A DNA stretch of 64,000 nt from Sphingobacteriaceae bacterium (GCA_017745075.1 JAGIAD010000003.1:525317-589316); one strand, 5' to 3'; positions 34,718-44,875 are shown, numbered from the stretch's first letter. Notes: generated by a model not told the origin, from the sequence alone. Translations and numbers: made by a program.

Positions 34718-35761
34718 ATGAAAAATTTACTCAGACTTTGTTTTCTATTATTGGTTTTATCAGGTTGCGCTAAAGGAGGCGATTCGCCGTCAACAGAACC
34801 TGCAGATGATGATTTAGATGGTCCTATTTCCCGTCCAGCGGCTGGTTATGGGGCAGACGGGAGCTTTAAGGTTGCAGAAATTAATTTTGCAAACCCAACC
34901 TATTCCGGAACCAATGTAACTATTTTCTATCCTGCCGGGATGACCTCACCCAAAGGAACTGTTTTCTATTCACATCCTTATGGCGGTGAGGATAAAAATT
35001 ACGCAAGAGGCCTTTTCGAATTTATTGCAAAAAAAGGCTTTGTGGTGGTTTTCGTTCCGTACCCTACAACAGGTGTAAGTATAGATGAAAGATACAATAC
35101 ACTTTGGGCGGGATTTTTAAAAGCGGCAACAGATTACCCAAATCTTATCGATAAGACACGTGTGGGGTTTATGGGGCATTCTTTTGGCGGTGGTGCCTCA
35201 ATTGCCCTTGCTTATAAAGCTTTTACCGATTTTGGCTGGGGACAAAATGCCCGTTTTCTTTTCACCATGGCACCGTGGTACAGCTATCAGATCACCAATG
35301 CACAACTTCAGAATTTCCCTGCCAATACAAAAATGATTGCGCAGGTTTACGATGAAGATACCATTAACGACCATCGTTTAGCGATAGATATCTTTAAAAA
35401 CATCAGTATTTCCGCTGCAGAAAAAGATTTTATCTACATTAAAGCAGCTACAATTGCCGGTTACACTTACCACACGGAACATACCATGCCTAATACAAGA
35501 ACAGCGTTCGATGCTTACGATTATTATGGCATTTATCGCCTGCTCGACGCTATGATGGATTATAGCTTTAATGGTAATCAGGCTGCAAAAAATATAGCTT
35601 TAGGAAACGGATCAACAGCACAAATAACCATGCCGGGTTATAAAAATGAAGTTTTGCCGCCTTTAGAAGTGAGCGATAACCCAGTGCCTAAATATGCACA
35701 AAGCCGGTATGAATTTCAGTGCGGCAGTATAGTTAACCCCAGAATTGGAAATTGTAATTAA
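34718..35761 (+). CDS. Lipoprotein alpha/beta hydrolase (dienelactone-hydrolase-like)
   Basis: 347 residues. Lipobox LSGC (Cys ~17). Alpha/beta hydrolase core with oxyanion-loop SHPYGGED, nucleophile GHSFGGGAS (Ser ~153) and a late His (YTYHTEHTM). Presumably cell-surface or periplasmic. Substrate unknown. Confidence 0.85.
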   Translation: MKNLLRLCFLLLVLSGCAKGGDSPSTEPADDDLDGPISRPAAGYGADGSFKVAEINFANPTYSGTNVTIFYPAGMTSPKGTVFYSHPYGGEDKNYARGLFEFIAKKGFVVVFVPYPTTGVSIDERYNTLWAGFLKAATDYPNLIDKTRVGFMGHSFGGGASIALAYKAFTDFGWGQNARFLFTMAPWYSYQITNAQLQNFPANTKMIAQVYDEDTINDHRLAIDIFKNISISAAEKDFIYIKAATIAGYTYHTEHTMPNTRTAFDAYDYYGIYRLLDAMMDYSFNGNQAAKNIALGNGSTAQITMPGYKNEVLPPLEVSDNPVPKYAQSRYEFQCGSIVNPRIGNCN

Positions 35762-35766
35762 ATGGT

Positions 35767-36849
35767 ATGAAGAAATTAATTTTCATGATTTCGATTTTAT
35801 TTTGTTGCGGAAATCTAAGCGCACAAAATTTTTCTAAAATCGATAGCTGGCTACAGGACCACGCCGATGTAATGAGTGGAAGAGTTTACCTCGTACTCTG
35901 TAAAGATGGGAAGATTGTGTACAACAAAGGAGTAAGCGAGCTTTCTGCAAAACAGAAAATGGTGGGTAAAATATTAGCCAAAAGACAAGGCAAAACTGCC
36001 GATTTCAGTGATTATACAGCTACAACCAGGCAGCAGATTGCCAGCTGTAGTAAATGGCTGAGCGCTGCCCTGGTCATGACCTTTGTTGATGAGGGGAAGT
36101 TGAAACTTAGCGATACGGTTGGCAAATATCTTCCGGTTTTATCTAAATCGGGCAAAGGGAATATTACCATTAGCGAATGTTTATCACACATGACCGCCAT
36201 AAAATCGCCCGATTTAAAAGAGAGTTTAAGCGAAATGCGACAGACTAATAGCATGGATGAAGCCATACAAATGATTGCTGCCATGCCTATGGAGGGGGAG
36301 CATGGAAAGGTTTTCCGGTACAGCAATACTGGCTTGCAAATCGCCGGAGCAGTGATTGAAAAAATAAGTGGCAAAAGTTTCGAAACCTTATTTGCAGAGC
36401 GAATTGCCAGGCCTTTAGAAATGAAAAATACCGATTTCGGGAATGGTAAAGTTGCTTTACCTGCAGGTGGAGCGAGCAGTACGCCAAAAGATTACATGAA
36501 TTTTCTTATTATGATTGTAAATAAAGGCCTGTTTAACGGCAGGAGAATCCTATCAGAAAACAGCGTAAACCAAATGCAAATTAACCGGGTAACCAATGGG
36601 GTTAACAAAGCATACGTGCCCACCGAGGCCGGAAATTTTGGCTATGGCTATGGAGAATGGGTGATGGAAAACAGTACAGCCAATAAACCGGGTAACGCTG
36701 TTACCAGTCCAGGCTTATTTGGCAGTTATCCGTGGATAGATAACCAGAAGAAGACTGCTGGTTTTTTAATGGCCTTTTACCTTAACAATAAAGGCAGGCA
36801 CGAGTACTATGTGGAGTTAAAGAAGCTAGTTGATGAGGCCTTAAAGTGA
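35767..36849 (+). CDS. Serine hydrolase, beta-lactamase class C fold
   Basis: 360 residues with a signal peptide (FMISILFCCGNLSAQ). Catalytic SxxK is SCSK near residue 95, YxN is YSN near 180, and a C-terminal strand resembles the KTG/HxG box region (FGSYPWIDNQKKTAG). Class C-type proteins include esterases, D-aminopeptidases and peptidoglycan hydrolases. Five bases after the hydrolase gene upstream. Confidence 0.88.
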   Translation: MKKLIFMISILFCCGNLSAQNFSKIDSWLQDHADVMSGRVYLVLCKDGKIVYNKGVSELSAKQKMVGKILAKRQGKTADFSDYTATTRQQIASCSKWLSAALVMTFVDEGKLKLSDTVGKYLPVLSKSGKGNITISECLSHMTAIKSPDLKESLSEMRQTNSMDEAIQMIAAMPMEGEHGKVFRYSNTGLQIAGAVIEKISGKSFETLFAERIARPLEMKNTDFGNGKVALPAGGASSTPKDYMNFLIMIVNKGLFNGRRILSENSVNQMQINRVTNGVNKAYVPTEAGNFGYGYGEWVMENSTANKPGNAVTSPGLFGSYPWIDNQKKTAGFLMAFYLNNKGRHEYYVELKKLVDEALK

Positions 36850-36884
36850 GGGCTGTTTCAAATGCATATTGCTGATTACAATAT

Positions 36885-37346
36885 ATGTGTTTTAAGCATG
36901 TATTCATTACTGCTGACCCGACCTATGCTGCCAGAGCTTTCGACATGGACGTTATCGACTACCTGGTTAAACCCGTTTTTCCTGACCGGTTCAAAAAAGC
37001 AGTTCAAAAAGCTATTGACTATTTGAAATTTTCGACATCTGAGGCAGAACAATCGTACCTGACATTTAAATCTGATTACAAATTGAATAGAGTTTTATTA
37101 GACGATATACAGTGGATCGAAGGATTTCGTGAACACATTAAAATCATAACCAGGTTTAAGCAATATCTTGTATTACAAAGGCTTTCAGATTTCATGAACA
37201 AAAATGGCGAACTGGGATTTGTTCGCATTCAGAAATCGTATATTGTAAGAAAAAAAGATATTGTCTCAATAGGCGCCCAAAGTGTTCAGGTAAAAGGCGG
37301 CAAGCAGTTACCCATTGGAAGAACGTATAAAGATTTGTTAAAATAA
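36885..37346 (+). pseudogene. Truncated LytTR response regulator
   Basis: 153 residues. The frame begins in the middle of a receiver domain (FKHVFITADPTYAARAFDMDVIDYLVKPV, containing the conserved Lys) and continues into a complete LytTR domain (WIEGFREHIKIITRFKQYLVLQRLSDFM...). The N-terminal half with the acidic pocket and phospho-acceptor Asp is missing. It lies just downstream of the serine hydrolase with no partner kinase next to it. Confidence 0.8.
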
Positions 37347-37414
37347 AATTACTTAAAAGCGCCCGCTTAGTGGTTCAGTTTTTTGCTTTGGAAGTAAATC
37401 ATTACCTATCCAAA

Positions 37415-38713
37415 TCAAAGCATTGTTGGCGCATGGCTTTCTTTAACGAAAAGAAAAGCGTCATACAATTCGGCCAAATTCACCTTATCGTATAAACTTA
37501 CACCACTTTTTGTACCATAACCTACAAATCGCTGTGGTTTGACCAGGTGATCCGCGTTAAAGGCTTTAGTGAAGAAATAGACATTATTTTTAGACCATGT
37601 ACCCAGTAATTCCTCCCAGGAACCTTTGATTGGCTCTTCAAGTTTATAGGGCAGCATTACAGTGGTATTTACAGGGCGGGCATCGGTTGTTGCCCCAAAT
37701 TCACCAATCGCAGTTCCTGTACCCAATACGAAATAGTTATCAGGAAATAGTTTTAGCAGGTATTTTCCCGTTCCGCCAACGGCATTGTTGTAAATCTCTT
37801 TTTTCCCAAGGTGGGCGTTGTGTGCCCAGATAATCACCTTATCTTCCTTTCCCTTTATCATCAAAGCGGTATTATGGGCCATTATGCTATCTCTCGATAC
37901 ATATTTAGATTTTGGCTTAAACGGTTCAAATCCCTGTTTAAGATTGCTGATCGCCAGTAGCAGATCAGACCGGAGGCTTGTTTCCATTTCTGTTTTTTTA
38001 ACTTGCTGTTCGAGGGAATCGGCAGTGAAATAGGCCTGGCCGCAATATTGGTTCAACAACTTCCAGTCTACCTTAAAATCTTTTTGGTTCATGCCAAACC
38101 AGGCCTCATCCTGAAGATTGGCTGCAGCACCCAGGCGCTCAACTTCCTTCTGGAAACTATTAATACCTGCTTTTTTAAGCAAAAGTGTAATCACATCAAT
38201 ATCAGGCTTTTGAACCGGGAAGTCTATACCGTTTACCGAAACCTTTTTTTTGTGACTTTTATTATATGTCCTGATCCAATCCAGCAGTTCTTTTGTTTCT
38301 TTGTTCTGCCATATTCCGATCATGTATTTTTTCATCAATGCAGTAACATCAGTCGTTTGATTTAACTGCTGGTTCATTAACCACATCTCGGTAACATCGT
38401 TCTCGAAAGCAACATGATTAAACCTTTTTTCTTCAATCAATATCCTGCTGATGTAATACCTGAGTTTATAAAATTCAGCAGTACCGTGGGTTCCTTCCCC
38501 AAGACCTACAATCTGCTTCTCGCCCATTTCGGCAATTAACGGTTTAACGGAGGCTTTAAATTTTTCATAGCTTTCAAGAGAGACGTGCTTCAGCGATTTT
38601 TTTTGAGCAACAGTCAATTTCGCAACCGTGTCTTTTTGCTGAGCGAAAACAAGCTGATTGTTGAACTGAAAAATGACGGCCAGGCAAATGGTTATTAAGG
38701 TAATAGGTTTCAT
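37415..38713 (-). CDS. Erythromycin-esterase family protein
   Basis: 432 residues. Signal peptide (ITICLAVIFQFNNQLVFAQ). Motifs usual for Ere-like hydrolases are present: GLGEGTHGTAEFYKLR near 72 with the catalytic Glu/His, NHVAFENDVTEMWLMN, and WAHNAHLGK. The family includes macrolide esterases but most members have no known substrate, and resistance should not be assumed. It is convergent to the truncated regulator. Confidence 0.88.
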   Translation of the reverse strand: MKPITLITICLAVIFQFNNQLVFAQQKDTVAKLTVAQKKSLKHVSLESYEKFKASVKPLIAEMGEKQIVGLGEGTHGTAEFYKLRYYISRILIEEKRFNHVAFENDVTEMWLMNQQLNQTTDVTALMKKYMIGIWQNKETKELLDWIRTYNKSHKKKVSVNGIDFPVQKPDIDVITLLLKKAGINSFQKEVERLGAAANLQDEAWFGMNQKDFKVDWKLLNQYCGQAYFTADSLEQQVKKTEMETSLRSDLLLAISNLKQGFEPFKPKSKYVSRDSIMAHNTALMIKGKEDKVIIWAHNAHLGKKEIYNNAVGGTGKYLLKLFPDNYFVLGTGTAIGEFGATTDARPVNTTVMLPYKLEEPIKGSWEELLGTWSKNNVYFFTKAFNADHLVKPQRFVGYGTKSGVSLYDKVNLAELYDAFLFVKESHAPTML

Positions 38714-38884
38714 AATGTGTTGTTTTACGAAGCAAAAGAATGAACATTAGCCGGTGGCATGAAAAAAATTCGACCACGCGCCTTCCCTGCACGATCAATC
38801 AAGATAGGCGTGTATTCGTCGTGCAAAACCTGTGGTTGGTCGCAGGAGAAAAACTATTTCAACAATTTTAGCGACTTTTGAAAG

Positions 38885-39940
38885 GTGAGCAAAAGAACAA
38901 CCTTCAACTTCTCAATTATATTCGAAATCCTGATCTGGGTATTTTATGTCGCATTATATAAATATTCGTACCTGATCGAAAATTCGGGATTACAGCGAAT
39001 TCCGGGTAACGATTTTCCCTATCCAATGATCTGCCTGTTTGGAATTTGCAGTACATTACCCATTATTCCCTATTACCGCTGGGCGATTCCAAAACTGTTG
39101 CACCTGCGAAAATATATTACCGTTATACTGATCACTGTAGTATACTTCGTATTTATGACGCCCTACATCAACATGTTCCTGTCATGGATTTTCAAGCAAT
39201 TCACCCACGGTAGTCCGGTGTACGCTTATTTCGACCACCAGTACAATGGTTTCTTTTCAGATTGGAACCTGATCATGACTGATACAATTGCCTTTTTGAG
39301 CATCGCCTTCTCGAGGTTCTCCTACCAAAATGAAGTGATGCGGCACAAGGCTGAAACCGACCATTTGAAGCTCCAGTTAGACTTGTTAAAGGGTCAGCTC
39401 CAGCCCCATTTTCTGTTCAATACACTGAACAGTTTATATGGCATGAGCCTGATACAATCTAAAGATACCTCCAGGTTTATTTTACTGCTGTCGCAAATGA
39501 TGCAGTATATTTTGTATGATTGTAACCAAGAAGAGGTTCCATTAAGCGAAGAAATCAATTTCTTAAAGGGATATTTTGAGATTGAGCAGAAAAAGTTTCC
39601 AGAGGCTTCAATCCGCTTTAAGGTCCCTGAAACCATACCTGATGTAAAAATGCCACCACTCCTGTTTTTGCCTTTGGTAGAAAATGCGTTCAAGCACGGC
39701 AGGCACAAACTGGAAAATAACGCTGGTGTTACAACCGAATTAACGTTGGATGGACAGGTATTGTCCTTCAAAATAGAAAATGAAATGCTGCCAACCCAGC
39801 CCTTAAAAAGCAGCAGGGGCGGTATAGGATTAGTTAATATTAGAAAAAGACTGGAGCTCTATTACCAGGACAAACACAACCTCCGGATACAAGAATTAAA
39901 CGGTATTTATACCGCAAACCTAAGCATAACCTTGAAATGA
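38885..39940 (+). CDS. LytS-type sensor histidine kinase
   Basis: 351 residues, GTG start (MSKRTTFNFSII). Four membrane helices to residue ~145, a linker coiled coil, then LKGQLQPHFLFNTLNSLYGMS with the acceptor His and an ATPase region with VENAFKHGRHKL and GGIGLVNIRKRLEL. It forms a pair with the next gene (4-base overlap). Confidence 0.92.
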   Translation: MSKRTTFNFSIIFEILIWVFYVALYKYSYLIENSGLQRIPGNDFPYPMICLFGICSTLPIIPYYRWAIPKLLHLRKYITVILITVVYFVFMTPYINMFLSWIFKQFTHGSPVYAYFDHQYNGFFSDWNLIMTDTIAFLSIAFSRFSYQNEVMRHKAETDHLKLQLDLLKGQLQPHFLFNTLNSLYGMSLIQSKDTSRFILLLSQMMQYILYDCNQEEVPLSEEINFLKGYFEIEQKKFPEASIRFKVPETIPDVKMPPLLFLPLVENAFKHGRHKLENNAGVTTELTLDGQVLSFKIENEMLPTQPLKSSRGGIGLVNIRKRLELYYQDKHNLRIQELNGIYTANLSITLK

Positions 39941-40611
39941 AGTGCGTAATTTTAGACGATGAGCCCTTTGCACATGATGTGCTGAAACATTATATCGAGC
40001 AAACTCCGGGGATGACGCTGGTAGCGCAGTTTAGAAATTCAGTTGAAGCATTTGAATATTTGGGAAACCATCAAATCGACTTGCTTTTTCTGGACATCGA
40101 AATGCCGCTTATCAATGGCCTCAGCTTTCTGAAAGCGTTAAAATATAAGCCCACTACCATTTTTACAACTGCCTTTAAAGATTACGCTTTCGAAGGTTTC
40201 GAGCTGGGCGTGGCAGATTATCTTTTGAAGCCTTTTTCATATGAGAGGTTTATGAAGGCTATAGATAAACTTCAGCCAAGAAATGAGCCAAATAACGCCT
40301 TAGATCAGCTGGTGATCAGGGTAAAAGACGGCTACCGTACAATCAACCAACAAGACATCAGATTAATTGAAGGGCACAAAGACTATATAAAAATCATTAC
40401 CACTACCGAAACGTATTTACTCTACCATACGTTGAAGGGAATTTTAGACAAGTTGAACCAGAAATATTTCATCCAATCGCACCGCTCTTACATAGTCAAT
40501 AAATTAGTTGTTGCCCGCATAGTACAGGACAATCTGGTCCTCAACGACCAGCAATTTATTCCCATCGGACAAGCCTATAAAAAGCAGTTGATGGAGAAAT
40601 TAGGGGTTTAG
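39937..40611 (+). CDS. LytTR-family response regulator
   Basis: 224 residues: receiver (ILDDEPFAHDV, LFLDIEMPL with Asp ~53, and LLKPFSYERF), then LytTR (EGHKDYIKIITTTETYLLYHTLKGIL, FIQSHRSYIVNKLVV). Overlaps the kinase by 4 bases. No obvious target gene follows. Confidence 0.92.
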   Translation: MKCVILDDEPFAHDVLKHYIEQTPGMTLVAQFRNSVEAFEYLGNHQIDLLFLDIEMPLINGLSFLKALKYKPTTIFTTAFKDYAFEGFELGVADYLLKPFSYERFMKAIDKLQPRNEPNNALDQLVIRVKDGYRTINQQDIRLIEGHKDYIKIITTTETYLLYHTLKGILDKLNQKYFIQSHRSYIVNKLVVARIVQDNLVLNDQQFIPIGQAYKKQLMEKLGV

Positions 40612-40733
40612 TTTCGGGATCAGAAAGTAAGAGCGATACTCTGTGAACGAGTGACCAATGGCGAGGTTTGTTTTTAAACATCAATAGGATAGCAGCCATT
40701 AAATGTTTATACCCAATATTTGCAACGCAAAGA

Positions 40734-40788
40734 GGCATGGGGGCGGATTCGAACCGCCATAAAAGGTTTTGCAGACCCCTGCCTTGTT
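40734..40788 (-). pseudogene. Partial tRNA-Cys (GCA), 3' half
   Basis: The minus strand shows an anticodon loop CTGCAAA (anticodon GCA), T arm GGCGG-TTCGAAT-CCGCC and acceptor 3' strand CCCATGC. No matching 5' acceptor (GCATGGG) lies upstream; instead there is the hairpin at 40791-40811. The molecule is cut at about the D loop. Such 3' tRNA ends are often left by integration of mobile elements at tRNA genes. Confidence 0.6.
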
Positions 40789-40790
40789 AA

Positions 40791-40811
40791 AAGGTGGCCT
40801 AAGGCCACCTT
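40791..40811 (-). terminator. Terminator hairpin of the M14 peptidase gene
   Basis: AAGGTGGCCT and AGGCCACCTT are perfect 10-base arms around one base. On the minus strand TTTTAAC follows. It starts 12 bases beyond the peptidase stop. Confidence 0.65.
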
Positions 40812-40822
40812 AGATTTATGGA

Positions 40823-43501
40823 TTACCTATACCCGTTATTCAATAAATTACCAAAGAATATGGCATTCAGGAACAAACGGCCTGTTCCTAGCCAGTACCC
40901 CCTGTAGGTAGGATCATCGGCAAATAAAATTACCTCTCCATTACCGCTTCCGGTGGCAATAATGGCTGCAGAACCCGCAACCTTGGCTGTATTCGATTTT
41001 GAAGAATAACCGTTAATCAATGGTTTTGAGGTATACTGTGCCACAGTAGCGTACTTATTCGAACTCGGCAACAATAACGTTGGTCCGTTTTTGTTAATGA
41101 AAAGCTTACGTGAAGTTACCCCGAAAGCAATTGGATGGGTAATGTCGAGATCAGACTGAAATATGGCTCCATTGATTCTTTTCGAACCTTCCACATCTTC
41201 CTGTCTTTGATAATCAAGTCTTTCGGCTATCGGCTTTACACCTTTTGCAACAGCTTCTGCTCCGGCAATCTTTGGCTGGTCTTTTCTGGCTTCATCGCCG
41301 GTCTTTGCCACAGGAGCCGCAGGCACTGCAGGTGCTTCCCCTCTCCTTCCAAAAGCATCTGTTTCTGACAGCTTCTCTTTTACAATTTCCTGTTGCACTG
41401 CCCAGGCAGTAGCGGTCTGAAAGGTAATCAGCGTTCCACCATCTGCCACCCAGTTTTTAATTTTATCTACTGTTGCTTTGTCCCAGGTACTGTAATTCCC
41501 CCCAGGAAGGACCAATACATTATAGCGGTTTAAAGGTGCCCTTGCAAAATTCTGAAGATCCAGTTTGGTTACTGGCAGGTTAAGCTGCTGGTTCAATAAA
41601 AACCAAACCTGGCCGGCCTCTGAAGAAGTTACCCCCTGTCCGAAGGCCAGGGCCACTTCCGGCTTGCGCACCGCCCTGATATTGCTGCTTCCCAGATCTA
41701 TCCCCTCAGCACTGAAACCGCCAGAAACCGCTGTAATATCGATATTGGCAGATCTGGCTATCAATTGCAGCGTAGCATAAAGTGAATCGGCCTGAACTTT
41801 CTGCCCAACCACCGGAATAACCAGCGAACCCGGAAGGTAAGCTTTTTTACCTCCGGCAGTGTTGGCCACAAAAGATTTGAAAGCTGTTTTTACCAATATG
41901 TCTTTTAATTGTAGCTGATACAGTGCCCTGGTAAAATTATAATCGCTTGAATTGATCAGGTAGGCATAAGCGGAACGATCTCTCAACACTTTTCCTGTTT
42001 CTGCTGCCAGGTTTTTAACCGCAGCTCCCTTTGCAAATGCACCATTAAGCTTCGCGTATTTTAAACCGTAAGCGTGGATGATGCTCCACCCGGTATTATC
42101 ATAAAATATACTGTCTTTCAGCGTATTTTCTTCAAAAATAGAATGAACAATTAAAAAGTTGGGCTGTGCAGATGGCACAATATAAGATTTACCTTTTTCG
42201 AATGTTTTGCCATCCAGGTTCAGGTTATCCTGTACTTCAAAAACCTCTACATGATGGGCCAGCAAAAGCCCTAAAAACTTCTGGGTAAGGTTAACATCGT
42301 TCTTATCGCCAAATACAAATCCTTTGGCCGGATTCTTCTGGCCCTGATCTAAAGCATATTTAAAAAAATCTTTCTGCACTTTAAACAACCCTGCTTTTTC
42401 TTCAACAGCACCTCTAATTGTCGAAAAACTGGTAGTCAGGTGGTTGCGTATGGTAAAAGCAAAGGTTAATGGTCCATTACTCGATTCCTGCAGGATCCCA
42501 CGTGAACTGGCCTGTTCAAAAGTAGCAGCAACAGAACCAAAGAACTTAGGGTAGGTAGAGCCATAAATAGGCGATAAATTATCGTAGTTCTCTTTGGTAA
42601 AATAGAAAGAACCGATATCGTCCAGTGCCTTGGCATGGTATTTTGCGAGGATCACCTGGAATTCGTATAAAAACTGGGGGATTACCGGACTTTCGTGGCT
42701 CTTTGGTGCAGGCTCAAAATAGTAGGTTGCGTTGGTGCCCTGCTCATGAAAATCAATCTGCACGTTAGGGTACCATTTATGAAAAAATACCAGACGGTTG
42801 CGGCTCTCTACCTGTACCAGGTTTAACCAATCGCGGTTAAGATCAGTAAAATAATGGTTGGTTCTGCCATTTGGCCAGGCTTCCTGGTGTTCTTTATCAA
42901 GCGGATCGCCAACTGCGGGATCAGAGTGGTAGGCATTATGCCAGTTGGCCGCCCGGTCTCTTCCATCGGGGTTTAAAGAAGGGTCTATAAAGATAACCGA
43001 CGAGGAAAGCCATTTCTGCGTTTCAGCATCATTGCTGGCCGCAAGATAGTAAGCAGTAAGCAGGCTCGTTTCGGTGCTGGAAGTTTCGTTTCCGTGCACA
43101 CCATAACCCAAATGGATAATGACAGGTGCATCACTGCCCAGCACAGGTTTTGAGGGGTCAACCTGCTTTAAATGTTCCTGCCTGATCTTTTCCAGTTTAG
43201 CATAATTAGCTGGCGAAGTAATGGTTACAATGACCTGCTCGCGCTGTTCATAGGTTTTACCCAGGCTTTCTACATGTACCCGGCCTGATACATTTTCCAG
43301 CTGGCGAAAATAGGCAACAACCTGTTCATGCCTGGTAAAATAAGTTCCGATGGGATAGCCCAGAAACTGTTCTGGAGTTGGTATTTTTGCGTCAAGCGAG
43401 GTTGCTTTTGGAAAAAAATAACTGTTTTGTGCCGACGACTGTTGTACCCAGGCGATGCTGAGCACAATTATGACTTTTACTGTATTAAGGAGTGATTTCA
43501 T
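40823..43501 (-). CDS. M14-family zinc carboxypeptidase
   Basis: 892 residues with a signal peptide (VIIVLSIAWVQQSSAQ). Zinc-binding HxxE is GVHGNETSSTE (~134-144); a catalytic-region motif IDFHEQG appears near 252. The C-terminal ~350 residues have no M14 homology but contain a Rossmann-like or amidotransferase-like segment (YNVLVLPGGNYSTWDKATVDKIKNWVADGG). M14 enzymes trim C-terminal amino acids. It is last in the SusC-SusD-M14 run (17-base gap to SusD), suggesting peptide degradation linked to uptake. Confidence 0.88.
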   Translation of the reverse strand: MKSLLNTVKVIIVLSIAWVQQSSAQNSYFFPKATSLDAKIPTPEQFLGYPIGTYFTRHEQVVAYFRQLENVSGRVHVESLGKTYEQREQVIVTITSPANYAKLEKIRQEHLKQVDPSKPVLGSDAPVIIHLGYGVHGNETSSTETSLLTAYYLAASNDAETQKWLSSSVIFIDPSLNPDGRDRAANWHNAYHSDPAVGDPLDKEHQEAWPNGRTNHYFTDLNRDWLNLVQVESRNRLVFFHKWYPNVQIDFHEQGTNATYYFEPAPKSHESPVIPQFLYEFQVILAKYHAKALDDIGSFYFTKENYDNLSPIYGSTYPKFFGSVAATFEQASSRGILQESSNGPLTFAFTIRNHLTTSFSTIRGAVEEKAGLFKVQKDFFKYALDQGQKNPAKGFVFGDKNDVNLTQKFLGLLLAHHVEVFEVQDNLNLDGKTFEKGKSYIVPSAQPNFLIVHSIFEENTLKDSIFYDNTGWSIIHAYGLKYAKLNGAFAKGAAVKNLAAETGKVLRDRSAYAYLINSSDYNFTRALYQLQLKDILVKTAFKSFVANTAGGKKAYLPGSLVIPVVGQKVQADSLYATLQLIARSANIDITAVSGGFSAEGIDLGSSNIRAVRKPEVALAFGQGVTSSEAGQVWFLLNQQLNLPVTKLDLQNFARAPLNRYNVLVLPGGNYSTWDKATVDKIKNWVADGGTLITFQTATAWAVQQEIVKEKLSETDAFGRRGEAPAVPAAPVAKTGDEARKDQPKIAGAEAVAKGVKPIAERLDYQRQEDVEGSKRINGAIFQSDLDITHPIAFGVTSRKLFINKNGPTLLLPSSNKYATVAQYTSKPLINGYSSKSNTAKVAGSAAIIATGSGNGEVILFADDPTYRGYWLGTGRLFLNAIFFGNLLNNGYR

Positions 43502-43518
43502 TTTTTAGCTTAAATAAT

Positions 43519-44856
43519 TTAGTACCCAGGGTTTTGCTTTACATCCGGATCAGATTGTATGTCAGAATAAGGGATAGGGAAAAGCCAGAAATTCTTGTTG
43601 TTAATACCCAGAACGGCCCCTGCCCTTTCGGTACGTACCAGATCAAACCAGCGGTGTGCCTCAAAGGCAAACTCGATCGCATTTTCATCTTCAATGGCCT
43701 GGATAAGCCCACTCTGTGTAGTTGCTGTGGTTACTCCAACATCAGCCCTGGCCCTTACCGTATTCAGATCAGCAGCGGCCTCCAGAAGTTTGCCCTGCTG
43801 TGCCCTTGCCTCTGCACGGATCAGGTAAAGTTCTGCTATCCTGATCAGATATGATGGATCTGTACTGGTAGCTGTAGTGTTATAAAGCACACCATAAACA
43901 GCAGTTCCGCTACCCGCAATAAGACTGTTCCTCGTTCCGCCGATTGCCGGGTTATTGAGCTTGGCTACCAGTCCATCAGAAGGTTTAAGCGTAAACTGTC
44001 CGCCGGCAGAACTCGGATACCAAAGGTTCCAATAGCTATTCCTGTCGTTTACAGAATAGGCCAGTTCCAGCACAGACTCTGCTGTTTGAAAAGGTGCCGT
44101 AAAAAATGATTTATAAGGCTTTACCAAAGTGTATTTGGTATTATTAATCACCTGCGTGGCATAGGTTTCTGCATCTGCCCATTGTTTGCGATAAAGATGG
44201 AGCCTTGCACGCAATGCCCTTGCAGCACTTTTCTGTGCCCTGTTTCTGGTAGTTGCATCTTCAGGCAACAATTGCTCGGCCTGTATCAGGTCGGCCAAAA
44301 CCTGGTCGTAGGTCTGATCGAGCGTACTGCGCTTGATACCTTTTAAAACACTTAAATCAGTTGTTGGCTTCAACTGGAGCTGAACACCGCCCCAGCCCCT
44401 CGCCAGATCGAAATACGATAATGCCCGGATGAAATAAGCTTCGCCCAGAATCCTGTTCTTTTCTGCTGTGGTAAGCAGGGGATCATTTACCAAAGGCACA
44501 TAAGCAATTACACTGTTTGCTGAATTAATGGTTCTATAGATTCCCTGGTAGGCGGCAACCGTAATCACATTATCGGTTGGGATGGCATTCTGATCGAGCT
44601 GCAAATATTCGCTTAAAGTACCATTAAAAACGACATTATCGGTTGTTATGGTACCCAGTGTTGGATAACTCGATGAATAATAACCTTGCAGGCGATCGTA
44701 GGTACCAATAATAGCTGCCCTTGCCGTGCTCGCATCGGTAATTGCACTTTCTGTAGGGAGGGCATTATTGGGTATTTCTTCCAAATATTTTTTGCAGGAA
44801 ACCGATAACAATACAACGGCTAAAAAAACTGCATTTCTGATATATGATGTTTTCAT
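43519..44856 (-). CDS. RagB/SusD family nutrient-uptake lipoprotein
   Basis: 445 residues. Lipobox LLSVSC (Cys ~21), then the RagB/SusD pattern: YLEEIPNNALPTESAITD, tetratricopeptide-like helices (ARALRARLHLYRKQWADAETYATQVINN) and a final region FWLFPIPYSDIQSDPDVKQNPGY. It is the surface lid of the SusC channel. It starts 19 bases after SusC. Confidence 0.94.
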   Translation of the reverse strand: MKTSYIRNAVFLAVVLLSVSCKKYLEEIPNNALPTESAITDASTARAAIIGTYDRLQGYYSSSYPTLGTITTDNVVFNGTLSEYLQLDQNAIPTDNVITVAAYQGIYRTINSANSVIAYVPLVNDPLLTTAEKNRILGEAYFIRALSYFDLARGWGGVQLQLKPTTDLSVLKGIKRSTLDQTYDQVLADLIQAEQLLPEDATTRNRAQKSAARALRARLHLYRKQWADAETYATQVINNTKYTLVKPYKSFFTAPFQTAESVLELAYSVNDRNSYWNLWYPSSAGGQFTLKPSDGLVAKLNNPAIGGTRNSLIAGSGTAVYGVLYNTTATSTDPSYLIRIAELYLIRAEARAQQGKLLEAAADLNTVRARADVGVTTATTQSGLIQAIEDENAIEFAFEAHRWFDLVRTERAGAVLGINNKNFWLFPIPYSDIQSDPDVKQNPGY

Positions 44857-44875
44857 TTTTTAAAATTCTAAATCC

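Noticed and set aside
37415..38713. Macrolide resistance gene
   Set aside because: The family membership is clear, but most erythromycin-esterase relatives have unknown substrates, so resistance is not claimed.
40734..40811. Functional tRNA-Cys
   Set aside because: The 5' acceptor strand and D arm do not exist; a hairpin lies in their place.
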